The translations under genes and the position numbers were made by a program. From Moraxella equi (GTDB taxonomy: Bacteria > Pseudomonadota > Gammaproteobacteria > Pseudomonadales > Moraxellaceae): DNA of 29,703 nucleotides. The stretch lies in the NCBI RefSeq assembly GCF_002027555.1, contig NZ_MXAP01000074.1, positions 1 through 29,703 of the forward strand. Reading direction: 5' to 3'. This document shows, in pieces, positions 8,585 to 16,937 of the stretch. The notes under the pieces were generated by a model. It worked only from the letters and a program-made list of their open reading frames with translations. It was not told where the DNA came from and ran no database searches. The number at the start of each line of letters is the position of its first letter. Positions within the stretch are counted from its first letter, which is position 1.

Positions 8585-9319
8585 TTATTTTACCTTGGCA
8601 CGGTATTTAACCACGCTCGTACCACCAAGACCGATGTCTTCCAGCGTCCACCTTAGGGCTTTATAATCCGACAGGGGCAACTCTTGGACTTGTCCGCCGA
8701 CATTGGCACGGATGGGCGAGCGGACAAAGCGACTGCCATCAATGGTTGCATGGGGGAATCTGGGGTGGATACCGCCAACCAGCTCCAAACTATCGGCAAT
8801 GCTTAGGGTAACGTCCATCGAACGCACTCGCTCCGAGCTGTTGTTGGTGAATAGACCTTGATACTCTAAGATGTCGCCTGATTTGATGGGCGTACCGGCA
8901 TTAATGGGGGTTAGTGTTTCTTGACCGTTGATGTTTTGCACGATGAACGCATTCACCACGCTTTGAATCCCTGCTGATGAGCCTTGGCGTTGGGGAGCTT
9001 GGGTTTGAGCAGGGGCTTGCAAGGGGCTGACCGCCATCGGAATCACGGCAGGGGCAGGGTTTTGATCCAATGGGTTATAAATAGGGGTACTTTGCGGGGC
9101 GACCGTGACCACCCTGCCTGCTGTTGGGGTGTTTAGCGTTGGGGCATTCCGATTGGCTTGGGGATTGGCGGTATAGCTAATCTCGCCTGCACTGGCTTGG
9201 TTTGGGACTGACTCTGTGGTCTCGGTCGGGGTAGGTAGCATGGCATGGGCTGACACAGCAACCGACAAGGCGGTCAGGGACAACACGGCAACACCGCCAC
9301 GCAACATTTGGATAGGCAT
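8585..9319 (-). CDS. Exported protein with a C-terminal DUF11-like domain
   Basis: The 244-residue product begins with a Sec signal peptide (MPIQMLRGG, hydrophobic core, AHA cleavage motif near residue 26). A Pro/Thr/Gln-rich linker spans about residues 27-125. The C-terminal 115 residues resemble the DUF11 Ig-like fold: IKSGDILEYQGLFTNNS, a variable middle with DGSRFVRSP, and the YKALRW ending. DUF11 domains are common in bacterial surface or periplasmic proteins. ATGs further upstream would start before the signal peptide; the one at 9317-9319 has GAAGGA upstream at good distance and is chosen. Function is unknown. It is divergent from argA and terminated separately from proA. Confidence 0.8.
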   Translation of the reverse strand: MPIQMLRGGVAVLSLTALSVAVSAHAMLPTPTETTESVPNQASAGEISYTANPQANRNAPTLNTPTAGRVVTVAPQSTPIYNPLDQNPAPAVIPMAVSPLQAPAQTQAPQRQGSSAGIQSVVNAFIVQNINGQETLTPINAGTPIKSGDILEYQGLFTNNSSERVRSMDVTLSIADSLELVGGIHPRFPHATIDGSRFVRSPIRANVGGQVQELPLSDYKALRWTLEDIGLGGTSVVKYRAKVK

Positions 9320-9493
9320 AATCATTCCTTCATTAACTCTATGGTAAAAATAAATGTCACCCATGATAGCATGAAAAGCTGTTGCGTGCGTTTATTTATG
9401 GTAACTTTCTGCCAAATTTTGGCTAAATGGCAAGACATAACAAAAGACGGCACGATAAAAAAGGCACAAAAGACAAGTCATGAGACAATAATT

Positions 9494-9529
9494 TGATGAG
9501 TTTTGCTGATTTTATGATAAAATTCATCA
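9494..9529. promoter_or_regulatory. Inverted repeat just upstream of argA
   Basis: TGATGAGTTTT (9494-9504) and AAAATTCATCA (9519-9529) are inverted repeats with one mismatch, ending 21 bases before the argA start. The inner TGAATTTTAT on the bottom strand loosely resembles an arginine-repressor box. An operator or leader hairpin is possible; no regulator is in the window. Confidence 0.4.
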
Positions 9530-9550
9530 AAAACACCATCATAGCACGCC

Positions 9551-10843
9551 ATGACCCACCCAAACCCCATCCACTGGTTTCGCCACTCCTTGCCCTACAT
9601 CAATACCCACAGGGGCAAGACCTTTGTCGTCATGATGACTGGTGAGGCGCTCGCCCATGACAGCTTTGCCACGCTGGTGCAGGATTTGGCACTACTGCAC
9701 AGCTTGGGCATTCGCTTGGTGCTGGTGCATGGGGCAAGGGTGCAGATAAATGATGCCCTAGCACAGGCGAGACTGTCCGATGACACACCCTTTTGCCATG
9801 GCGTGCGTGTTACCCCCACATCTGCCATGCCGACCATTTTGGCGGTGGTCGGACAGCTCACCCTAAAAATCCAAGGCGAGTTTTCCAAAGGGCTTGCCAA
9901 CACTCCCTTATTTGGGGCAAAAATCAGTACAGTAACAGGCAACTTTGTCAATGCCAAACCCTTTGGCGTACGTCATGGCGTGGACTTTATGCAAACGGGC
10001 GAAGTCCGCCGTATCGACACCAAAGCCATCAAACACAGCCTTGACAATCATCACATCGTCATCGCCAACTCCATCGGCTTTTCGGCAACGGGTGATTTGT
10101 TTAATCTTGATGCCTTAGATGTCGCCACGCACATCGCCACATCACTGGTGGCGGATAAGCTCATCATCTTAGACAAAAGCCTGACCGACTCGCACGGCTC
10201 GCTCATCAAAGAACTCACCGCCACAGAAGCTCACGAGCTTATCGAAACATCCACGCACGTCCCCACACTCACGCACGCCATTCACGCCTGCCAGCATGGT
10301 GTGGGACGTGTTCAGCTCATCGACTTTGACAAAGATGATGCCTTACTGGGCGAGCTGTTCACCACAGACGGGCGTGGCACAATGATAAGCCAAAGCAACT
10401 ACGACCACATCAGACGAGCCACCGCCCTTGACATCATCGGTATCATGGCAATCATTCACCCCCTAGAAGAGCAGGGCATTTTGGTCGCTCGCAGTCGTGA
10501 ACGCCTAGAAGAGATGATAGATGAGTTTAGTGTCATGGAGCGAGATGGCAAAATCATCGGCTGTATCGCCGTGCATGAGTTAGACGATGAGAGCGTGGAG
10601 ATTGCCAGCGTTGCCATGCATGGTGACTATCGTAGTGGCGAGCGTGGGGCGAACCTTTTAAAATTTGCCGAACAAAGTGCCAAACGCAGGGGCAAATCCC
10701 GTCTGTTTGCCCTGACCACACGCACCTTGCATTGGTTTATTGAACATGGATTTGGCGAAACCACCCCAAACGAGCTACCTTGTGAGCGGTTTAAACAATG
10801 GCAAAATGGGCGAAATTCTAAGGTGCTGATTAAACACATCTAA
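9551..10843 (+). CDS. argA: Amino-acid N-acetyltransferase (N-acetylglutamate synthase)
   Basis: ArgA transfers acetyl from acetyl-CoA to glutamate, the first committed step of arginine synthesis. The 430-residue protein has the classic two parts. An amino-acid-kinase-like domain (about residues 1-280) carries VLVHGARVQIN, GVRVTPTSAM and the GAKISTVTGNF region, and usually serves for arginine feedback. A C-terminal GNAT domain (about 290-430) includes IIGCIAVHEL and the acetyl-CoA loop DYRSGERGANLL, followed by LFALTTRTLHWFIEHGF. The start is the ATG after CACGCC; its ribosome binding site is poor. An inverted repeat precedes it. It converges on the binding-protein gene, with a shared terminator. 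Confidence 0.97.
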   Translation: MTHPNPIHWFRHSLPYINTHRGKTFVVMMTGEALAHDSFATLVQDLALLHSLGIRLVLVHGARVQINDALAQARLSDDTPFCHGVRVTPTSAMPTILAVVGQLTLKIQGEFSKGLANTPLFGAKISTVTGNFVNAKPFGVRHGVDFMQTGEVRRIDTKAIKHSLDNHHIVIANSIGFSATGDLFNLDALDVATHIATSLVADKLIILDKSLTDSHGSLIKELTATEAHELIETSTHVPTLTHAIHACQHGVGRVQLIDFDKDDALLGELFTTDGRGTMISQSNYDHIRRATALDIIGIMAIIHPLEEQGILVARSRERLEEMIDEFSVMERDGKIIGCIAVHELDDESVEIASVAMHGDYRSGERGANLLKFAEQSAKRRGKSRLFALTTRTLHWFIEHGFGETTPNELPCERFKQWQNGRNSKVLIKHI

Positions 10844-10867
10844 CCCAACAATCGCCCAAAACAAAAA

Positions 10868-10887
10868 CCCCAACACGTGGGGCTTTT
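10868..10887. terminator. Bidirectional terminator between argA and the binding-protein gene
   Basis: CCCCA at 10868-10872 pairs with TGGGG at 10878-10882, with CTTTT after it on the + strand and a run of five T on the - strand. It serves the two converging genes. Confidence 0.8.
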
Positions 10888-10909
10888 GATGCTATCTTTG
10901 AAAAAAGAC

Positions 10910-11817
10910 TTACTGAGCATTGGCGTTAACAGTCATATTCACGATGGGGTACTGTGAATCTTTACCAAACCACTTATCATAAATCTTATCATAAGTGCCG
11001 TCTTCTTTGACCTTTTTAAGACCACTATTAAGCTTATTTAGTAGCTCAGTATTGCCTTTTTGTACCACATAACCCAATTGTAAGTTTTTCTCTTTGGGTA
11101 GTTGCAGGGTGTAAATCTCTTTGCCTTCTGCTTTTGGTAAAAAGCCTTGTAGCGCCACCACGTTGTCAATCATGACATCGCTATGACCTTGGATGACGTT
11201 TTGAAAGGCAAGGAAGTTACTTTTTACGCCATGCTTTTCATTGCCCTTTGGTACATACTCTTCATCAACGATGGTTTCCATGACGATGTTCTTTTGTACA
11301 GCGATGGTTTTACCAGTGATGTCATTAATGGATTGTGGACGACCTTCTGCCTCCAAGCCCAAAAATGCCAATGGCAACTCAAAATAAGACTCCGAGTAAT
11401 CCACCACTTCTTGACGCTCGGGCAGGATAAAGATGGATGATGCCCCCAAATCGTCCTTACCCTCTTGTACCGATGGGACAATATTTAAAATCTCATTGGC
11501 TTGATAATCAGGCTTAAACCCTTCTTTTTCGTCAATGGCGTTTAGCAGGTCAACATCAAACCCAACGATTTTACCATTTTCGTCCAAATACTCAAAAGGT
11601 GGGTAATAAGGGTCAATCGCCACACGATAAGTCGGCAGATTGGCAGTGTCTTTGGGTGCGTCCGCTTGTTGGGCACTGCTCTCTGCTGGGGCGGTTGTGG
11701 TTGCTGACTGTGGGCGGTCTCTTGGGTGGGTGCTGACTCTTTGTTACAAGCAGTCAAGGCAAATACACTCATCAATGCCAAACTTAGGCACTTGGTGCGA
11801 AATAGGATACGGCTCAT
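10910..11817 (-). pseudogene. Amino-acid-binding lipoprotein (SBP_bac_3), frameshifted in the linker
   Basis: The start (ATG 11815-11817) gives a lipoprotein signal, MSRILFRTKCLSLALMSVF then LTAC, followed by a Pro/Gln/Thr-rich linker. Somewhere around 11660-11735 the frame is lost by one base. The other frame carries the rest of the linker and a full solute-binding domain (NLPTYRVAIDPYYPPFEY, then FDVDLLNAI). The domain holds the ligand-binding Arg in LPERQEVVDYSESY, the conserved Asp near DVMIDNVVA, and the ending DGTYDKIYDKWFG. Known relatives deliver polar or basic amino acids to ABC importers; no permease or ATPase gene is nearby. The mature domain is intact, so a single-base sequencing error in the GC-rich linker is also possible. 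Confidence 0.85.
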
Positions 11818-11991
11818 GATAAAATCCAAATGATTGTTATTAAAGGCAAAGACAAAAAACATTACTTAAAGTGTGGTTTTTGATATTCTAGCAGATCTTA
11901 AAAAGAATACAATACAATTTATCACGAAAAACCAACAGTTTGGTAATGCTACATCCATTATCCATCAGCCAAATCTCATCACAAGACAGAC

Positions 11992-12906
11992 CTACCGCCC
12001 CCACCGCTTCGCCACACCCTGTATTAACAAACAAATAATCCCCGACCAAATCAGCCCAAAACTTGTCAGCATTTGCCATTCAACCACCCCGCCGAGCACC
12101 GTAATGGCAAGAACAAACAATAACGCAGGTTCAAGATAACCGAGCAATCCGAACAAGGACGTGGGTAATAAGCGGTTGGCTTCTAGGTTCGCCTGTTGTG
12201 ATAACACGCTGATGAGCCCCAAACCGATGACCTTTAATATCATCACAGGCGTGCCGATGACCGCCGACATCGCAGACGCATGAAAGCACAATACCACAAG
12301 GCAAATGGGGGCAATAATACTCAAATCCACAAACAGCCCTGTCAAGGCAGGGATATTTTGTCGCCGTCTCATTACATAAAAAATCGGATAAGTCAAACAC
12401 ACCCAAAACGTCGCCCAGCTGACCTGCCCTGTCCGCACAATCTCCATGCCCACACCCACACCTGCACACGCCACCGCCAGCCACTGCAAGCGAGTGAGTC
12501 TCTCACCCATGACAAAGCCGACCAGCACCATCACCAGCGGAAATAAAAAATAGCCCATAGACACCGCCACACCATGACCGTTTAGGGGTGCATAGACAAA
12601 CAGCCACAGCTGACTGGCAAGAATGGGCGTGGGAGCAAGTAGCCACGCCCAGCCCCGAATCCCCTTGACCCGAGACAGCCCGCCCAGCACAGCGTCCCAT
12701 TTGCCAAGCACGCTGATGAGTGCCACCAAACACCCCCACATCATGACCATCCGCCACAAAAACACCGCCGTCCCTGTCAAGGGCGGTAGCCACTTGCCAT
12801 AGGCATAGACCATCGCAAACATGACATTGGACAAAATGGCAAGGGTTACACCTAGGGCAAGGGTGTTTTTGGGCAGGGCAAATTGGGCGGGTAGGGCAAG
12901 GTTCAT
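11992..12906 (-). CDS. EamA/DMT-superfamily transporter, RarD-like
   Basis: This 304-residue inner-membrane protein has about ten predicted spans in two EamA repeats (roughly residues 15-150 and 155-300). The motifs LWLFVYAPLNGHGVAVSMGYFLFPLVMVLVGF and the ERL step at the end of the first repeat resemble RarD, a DMT family linked to chloramphenicol sensitivity in Pseudomonas; its substrate is unclear. DMT proteins often export amino acids or other metabolites. It is divergent from an Lrp/AsnC regulator with a perfect palindrome between them. That arrangement suggests regulated export of an amino acid, which is inference only. The start ATG lies at 12904-12906. Confidence 0.85.
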   Translation of the reverse strand: MNLALPAQFALPKNTLALGVTLAILSNVMFAMVYAYGKWLPPLTGTAVFLWRMVMMWGCLVALISVLGKWDAVLGGLSRVKGIRGWAWLLAPTPILASQLWLFVYAPLNGHGVAVSMGYFLFPLVMVLVGFVMGERLTRLQWLAVACAGVGVGMEIVRTGQVSWATFWVCLTYPIFYVMRRRQNIPALTGLFVDLSIIAPICLVVLCFHASAMSAVIGTPVMILKVIGLGLISVLSQQANLEANRLLPTSLFGLLGYLEPALLFVLAITVLGGVVEWQMLTSFGLIWSGIICLLIQGVAKRWGR

Positions 12907-12956
12907 GGCTTGGCTGATACATTGATAACAGATGACGTATTATAAAAGGTTTGTTT

Positions 12957-12972
12957 GATAAAAATTTTTATC
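12957..12972. promoter_or_regulatory. Perfect 16-bp palindrome between rarD-like and lrp-like genes
   Basis: GATAAAAATTTTTATC is a perfect palindrome in the 144-base divergent gap. AT-rich palindromes are typical of Lrp/AsnC operators, so this is the best candidate site for the adjacent regulator. The position, 51 bases upstream of the transporter start, would suit a promoter-proximal operator. Confidence 0.55.
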
Positions 12973-13050
12973 TTTTATCATTATGATGATTAATTTTTGC
13001 AAAAATTGGCTATTTTTGATAAAATTTACCAAAAATTTTACTTGCCAGCC

Positions 13051-13515
13051 ATGACCCAAAACCTAGATGACACCGACAAAACCCTGCTAAACCTACTCCA
13101 AGACGACTGCACCCTACCACTTAAAACCCTTGCCGAGTATACAGGCACATCGCCTGCCACTGTACAACGGCGTATCGGTCAGCTCTGTCAAGACAAAATC
13201 ATCACCAAACAAGTCGCCATCATCGACCCTGTTAAAGTCGGTCAAACCCTAAGCGTCATCGTACTGGTAAAAATGGCACAGTCTAGCGTATCCATGCAAC
13301 AGCGTTTTGAGCGTATCAGTCAGCACCACAGCGAGATTGTGGCGTGCTATGAGATTTCGGGCGATTATGATTTTGCTCTCATGGTACATAGCCCGTCCAT
13401 GCAAGCCTACCACGCCTTTACCCGAGCGGTGCTAACTGCCGAGAATAATGTCGCCCATTTTAACAGCCAATTTATCATGAATTTTGTCAAATCAAGCACC
13501 AAAATCACGCTTTAA
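13051..13515 (+). CDS. Lrp/AsnC-family transcriptional regulator
   Basis: The 155-residue product has the family's two parts. An N-terminal winged helix-turn-helix (LDDTDKTLLNLLQDDC, TLPLKTLAEYTGTSPATVQRRIGQL) binds DNA. A C-terminal ligand/oligomer domain (RAM/AsnC, about residues 65-150) carries VACYEISGDYDFALMVHSPSMQAYHAF. Members sense amino acids and act as octamers or dimers. A TTG at 12997 would add 18 residues that resemble no part of the family; ATG 13051 gives the expected start and is preferred. It is divergent from the RarD-like exporter, its probable target. A MITE-like element begins five bases after its stop. Confidence 0.92.
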   Translation: MTQNLDDTDKTLLNLLQDDCTLPLKTLAEYTGTSPATVQRRIGQLCQDKIITKQVAIIDPVKVGQTLSVIVLVKMAQSSVSMQQRFERISQHHSEIVACYEISGDYDFALMVHSPSMQAYHAFTRAVLTAENNVAHFNSQFIMNFVKSSTKITL

Positions 13516-13519
13516 CTGC

Positions 13520-13726
13520 TAGGGCGTGTTGAATATTGGTATTTGCAATGAAAAATGAGAAAAATCGCCCGTTTTTCAAGGAAAAATGAAGTTTGATAGT
13601 CGTTCTATCAAACGAGCTTTTGACGATGAAAAACAAGATTTAGCCATTTTTCATGCAAAAATTGATTGATATTGTCAAATTTTCATCTTATTTTATAAAA
13701 ATGTTATCAATGTTCAACATGCCCTA
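13520..13726. mobile_element. MITE-like palindromic element flanked by TA
   Basis: Terminal inverted repeats AGGGCGTGTTGAA (13521-13533) and TTCAACATGCCCT (13713-13725) match at 12 of 13 positions. TA dinucleotides occur at both ends (13520-13521, 13725-13726), as expected of Tc1/mariner (IS630-like) target sites. There is no transposase gene. Inside, TGCAATGAAAAATG (13544-13557) faces CATTTTTCATGCA (13645-13657), and GTTTGATAG/CTATCAAAC (13591-13613) forms a perfect 9-bp central hairpin, so the whole element could fold into one imperfect stem. The element family is not named with certainty. Confidence 0.7.
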
Positions 13727-13735
13727 AGGATTATC

Positions 13736-14323
13736 ATGAAATACACCCCCCTTTTGGTCGCCATGCTTACCCTGTGTGCCTGCGACAAATCCGCCACCGA
13801 GCATAACTTTGCCCCTGCCACAAGTCAGTCGCCTGCCGAGCAACCGAGCAAGCCGTCCACCCCCGAGAACCCCCATGACCTACAAGCTCTTGCCAGTGAG
13901 CTTAGCACATCCGACCCATCTGTCCTGCCTGATGTACAGCCACTAACCACCACTGATGGCAAAATCGCCCTTGACAAGACCCACATTCTCACCGACACGC
14001 CTAAGGCAGACACAGCAACGTATGACTACCCCATCGCCCTTGATAGCATGGCGGTAAAAAACTACGCCAAAGCCTATAACATCACGGACAAACAAGCCCA
14101 ACACAGCATGGTCATCGCCATGGCAAGCCCCGAAGTGCTAAGCAAAATCCTAGACCAATTAAGAGACGGCAAATACATCGCCCATCAGCTCACCGATGGG
14201 TCAGACATGACGCTCGTCATCACGACCACCCCTGATGTCGTGGCGGATAAGTTTGATTATGTCTTTGCCGATGAGTTCGGGCGTGGTTTGGTGTTGCCAG
14301 TGATAATACAGCCCAAGGAATGA
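13736..14323 (+). CDS. Hypothetical lipoprotein
   Basis: The 195-residue product starts with a lipoprotein signal (MKYTPLLVAMLTLCACDKS, lipobox LCAC near residues 13-16). A Pro/Ser/Glu-rich linker (about 17-55) leads to a folded part beginning near PLTTTDGKIALDK. The linker region is typical of outer-membrane-tethered proteins. I recognise no family in the C-terminal domain (KNYAKAYNITDKQAQHSMVI, DKFDYVFADEFGRGL). AAGGA at 13726-13730 is a good ribosome binding site, but it abuts the end of the MITE-like element, so the native leader has been replaced or the element supplies transcription. It is convergent with the DUF294 gene. Confidence 0.8.
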   Translation: MKYTPLLVAMLTLCACDKSATEHNFAPATSQSPAEQPSKPSTPENPHDLQALASELSTSDPSVLPDVQPLTTTDGKIALDKTHILTDTPKADTATYDYPIALDSMAVKNYAKAYNITDKQAQHSMVIAMASPEVLSKILDQLRDGKYIAHQLTDGSDMTLVITTTPDVVADKFDYVFADEFGRGLVLPVIIQPKE

Positions 14324-14433
14324 CGTTAAAAGAAATGATGTTAAAGATGTTATTCTCAAGGCATGGTTAGGACGGACAATAGCCCGCCCTGCCCATGTGT
14401 TGTATTTAGATGAGTGCTTGTGTCAATTTATTA

Positions 14434-16239
14434 TCACACATTATGCAGTCCAAACTGCGATTTAACTTCATGTTTAAAGCGTTTGACCACCGCCAACGCA
14501 TCTTTTAACAAATCACGCTCCAAGGTAGAAAGTAGCTCGGTATCCACCTGATTGGGACTAATCGGCTCGCCATTTCGCACATAAAACAGCCCTGCTTTTA
14601 GGCGTAAATTCATCAAATACGCCAACGCATCTGCTGTGTCTTTGGCGAGTTGTTCGCTGATAATCCCTTGATTTTTAAGGGTAATTAGACGGTCAAAAGT
14701 CCCTGTTTCATCAAGGCAGGCTTTTAGTGCCAACGCACGCACGCCATGCACCACAGGGAATAACCCCATTTTTTTGATGTCCATTTTGTGTGTTTCGCCC
14801 TTACCCAAAATCTTGGCAAAAAAGCCCCGATTATGCTCATCAAACTGCATAATCGCACGGGCAAAATTCATCTGCATGCCCACGTCTTTATCCAAATGGG
14901 CGTTCAGATGGCGTTTGACTTCATCAAGCAAATCCGCCTTGCCTGCCACCGCTCGTGCATCCAAAAATATCGCCATGTCCATAAGGCTCTCACCATCGGC
15001 ACTTTTGCACCAATGGGCGACCGTGCGTTTAAAGTCGCTGACTGTTTGACACCATTTGGGATTGGATGTCATAATTCCGCCCATACATGGCGGATAGCCG
15101 AACTTGGCAAGCGTCTCGGAGAACTTGACGGCATATTCATGCAAGGCGGTCATGTCCACATCGTCATCGGCAATTAGGGCGTTGTCTTGGTCGGTTTTTA
15201 ACACCTGCTCGCCCCGTCCTTCTGAACCCATCACAATCAGGCAAGTTTTGGCAACCATCTGGGGCGGTGCAATCAGCCCCCACGCCTTTTCAAAGAGTTG
15301 TCCGTTTAAGACTTGCATGAGTTTGGCAAGCTGCAGGGCACTCATACCGCCTGCTTGCAAGGACGACACCGAATCGGTCATTTGCTGGGCGATTTGAGCA
15401 AGCTCGGACAAAGTATCGGCACGGTGCAAACGCTCGGCAACCAAATGGCTGTGGCTAGACAAATACGCCAAAATGTCCATCTGCTCCAAAAGCCCAATAA
15501 TGCGTCCATTGTCCTTAACGGCAAGGCGTTGAATGCGGTGGCTCATCATCGTGAGTAAGGCGTTGAACAAAAAATCTTCGCCGTCAATGCCAATAATATT
15601 AAAATTGGCGTGGCTATAAATCGGCTCGTCCGTCTTGCCCCCACTGGCAATGACATCACGAAATGCCGATTCGGTAATTAGACCGATGTTGCCATCGTGA
15701 TTGACCAGCACCGATTTGCTTTTATTGTCTTTCATTAGGCGGGCAAGCTCGGCAAGGGTCAGCCCGCCATCAACGCTTAGGGTACTGTGGTGGTAAGCGT
15801 CAGCGACTTTGGCGTGAAACAGCCCAGAAATGTCCTGTCCATCGTGGGGAGCAAGGCTGTTAAAGCGTTCGGCAATGCCTGTATAAAAGTATGCCCCAAA
15901 GCGGACATTTGAGCCAATCAAATTTAAAATCAATGACTTAGGAATGGCATAAACCAAAGACTGCTCGGCGCAAATAAAGCTGTGGGCGGAAGTCGCTTCA
16001 AACAAAGCACGGGCTTCAAAGCTGTCATTGGTGCGATACAGTGCCACCACTTCGCCATCATCGCCAAGCTCTTTGACCACGCCTTTGATGACGACATAGA
16101 GTGCATCCATCGGCTCGCCTGCCTTGATAATCGGGGCGTTGTCGTCAAAAAAGACGATTTGCACTTGTTTTTGTAGCTGTTTTTGTTCGGCGGGGTTTAG
16201 GGTGTTGTAGGGGGCGAAGTTGAAGTTAAATCTATCCAT
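14434..16239 (-). CDS. cNMP-binding, CBS-domain and DUF294 nucleotidyltransferase-like protein
   Basis: This 601-residue cytoplasmic protein has four parts: an N-terminal cyclic-nucleotide-binding-like domain (about 20-125, AGEPMDALYVVIKGVV), a CBS pair (about 145-270), a DUF294 nucleotidyltransferase-like domain (about 310-440, motif GSEGRGEQVLKTDQDNAL near 345), and the C-terminal DUF294_C helical domain. This set is common in proteobacteria and was annotated as a signal-transduction protein; in several bacteria it is linked to acetate or nucleotide sensing. The two Asp residues of the DQD motif could coordinate a metal. Biochemical role is not established here. The start at 16239 begins MDRFNFNFAPYN. 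DUF454 lies upstream on the same strand. Confidence 0.9.
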   Translation of the reverse strand: MDRFNFNFAPYNTLNPAEQKQLQKQVQIVFFDDNAPIIKAGEPMDALYVVIKGVVKELGDDGEVVALYRTNDSFEARALFEATSAHSFICAEQSLVYAIPKSLILNLIGSNVRFGAYFYTGIAERFNSLAPHDGQDISGLFHAKVADAYHHSTLSVDGGLTLAELARLMKDNKSKSVLVNHDGNIGLITESAFRDVIASGGKTDEPIYSHANFNIIGIDGEDFLFNALLTMMSHRIQRLAVKDNGRIIGLLEQMDILAYLSSHSHLVAERLHRADTLSELAQIAQQMTDSVSSLQAGGMSALQLAKLMQVLNGQLFEKAWGLIAPPQMVAKTCLIVMGSEGRGEQVLKTDQDNALIADDDVDMTALHEYAVKFSETLAKFGYPPCMGGIMTSNPKWCQTVSDFKRTVAHWCKSADGESLMDMAIFLDARAVAGKADLLDEVKRHLNAHLDKDVGMQMNFARAIMQFDEHNRGFFAKILGKGETHKMDIKKMGLFPVVHGVRALALKACLDETGTFDRLITLKNQGIISEQLAKDTADALAYLMNLRLKAGLFYVRNGEPISPNQVDTELLSTLERDLLKDALAVVKRFKHEVKSQFGLHNV

Positions 16240-16312
16240 GATGGCTTATCCGTGCTTTCTGGTTGGTAAACATTATAGCATAAAATAACCACAGGACAAG
16301 GCGTCAGGCACG

Positions 16313-16762
16313 CTAAGCATCAGGCAAGCGATACATCCAAATGGCGGTCGCCAAACAAAGTATGCTTGTCAGCACCGCCACCCAAAGCTTGTCGGCAGGC
16401 AGTCGCCAAAACAAAAACGCACTGGATGCCGTCATCATGCTCCACGCCAGATATTTGGCAAAGCGTGGCATGGCACGTCGCTCTTCCCAGTCGATGAGCA
16501 TTTTACCAAAAATCTTGTGCCTGATGAGCCAGCCATGAAACCGCCGTGAGCTTTTCGCCCAGCAGTAACCTGCCAGCAGGATAAATACCGTGGTCGGCAT
16601 ACCGGGCAGTATCGCCCCCAAAATCCCAAACCCCACAAAAATAAACCCCATGATAAAAAACGCCCAACGTAACAAGACATTCTGATGCATGCCGTGTTTG
16701 GGCAGTTGTGATGATGGGGTATGGTTGGGGTCGGTATAATCAGGGTCAGTGTGGTCGGACAT
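16313..16762 (-). CDS. YbaN-family (DUF454) inner-membrane protein
   Basis: This 149-residue protein has a hydrophilic N terminus rich in Asp, Pro and Thr (about 1-30). It is followed by membrane spans near 33-55, 57-75, 105-122 and 124-142. GFGILGAILPGMPTTVFILLAGYCWAKSS and the WLIRHKIFG stretch are the DUF454 signature. Proteins of this family (YbaN of E. coli) are small inner-membrane proteins without a settled function. ATG 16762 is the only reasonable start. It lies 73 bases upstream of the DUF294 gene and may be co-transcribed with it. A terminator-like hairpin sits 130 bases before its start. Confidence 0.88.
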   Translation of the reverse strand: MSDHTDPDYTDPNHTPSSQLPKHGMHQNVLLRWAFFIMGFIFVGFGILGAILPGMPTTVFILLAGYCWAKSSRRFHGWLIRHKIFGKMLIDWEERRAMPRFAKYLAWSMMTASSAFLFWRLPADKLWVAVLTSILCLATAIWMYRLPDA

Positions 16763-16890
16763 GGCAATACAACAATCAAGGCAGGCTTGTACCTGCTATC
16801 GACAAGACGGTAGGCAGGCTCATCTTGCCATAAAAGCCCTATTATAGCACTTTGGCAGTCAGGGTGAGATTTAAAATATTGAAAATAAAA

Positions 16891-16913
16891 ATCGCCCACC
16901 TTTATAGGGCGAT
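16891..16913 (-). terminator. Terminator-like hairpin upstream of the YbaN-like gene
   Basis: ATCGCCC (16891-16897) pairs with GGGCGAT (16907-16913). On the - strand the stem is followed by TTTTTATTTT, the form of a rho-independent terminator. No - strand gene lies upstream, so it may be an attenuator in the leader of the YbaN-like gene, a remnant, or a stop for antisense RNA starting from the hemO promoter region. Confidence 0.5.
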
Positions 16914-16937
16914 ACAGCATAGCATAAATAAGGCATG

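Noticed and set aside
9308..9496. Small + strand frame between the DUF11-like gene and argA
   Set aside because: It has no recognisable protein features, overlaps the start of the opposite gene and lies over the probable promoter region.
12997..13050. Extended start for the Lrp/AsnC regulator
   Set aside because: It would begin at TTG and add residues not found in the family; ATG 13051 gives the normal N terminus.
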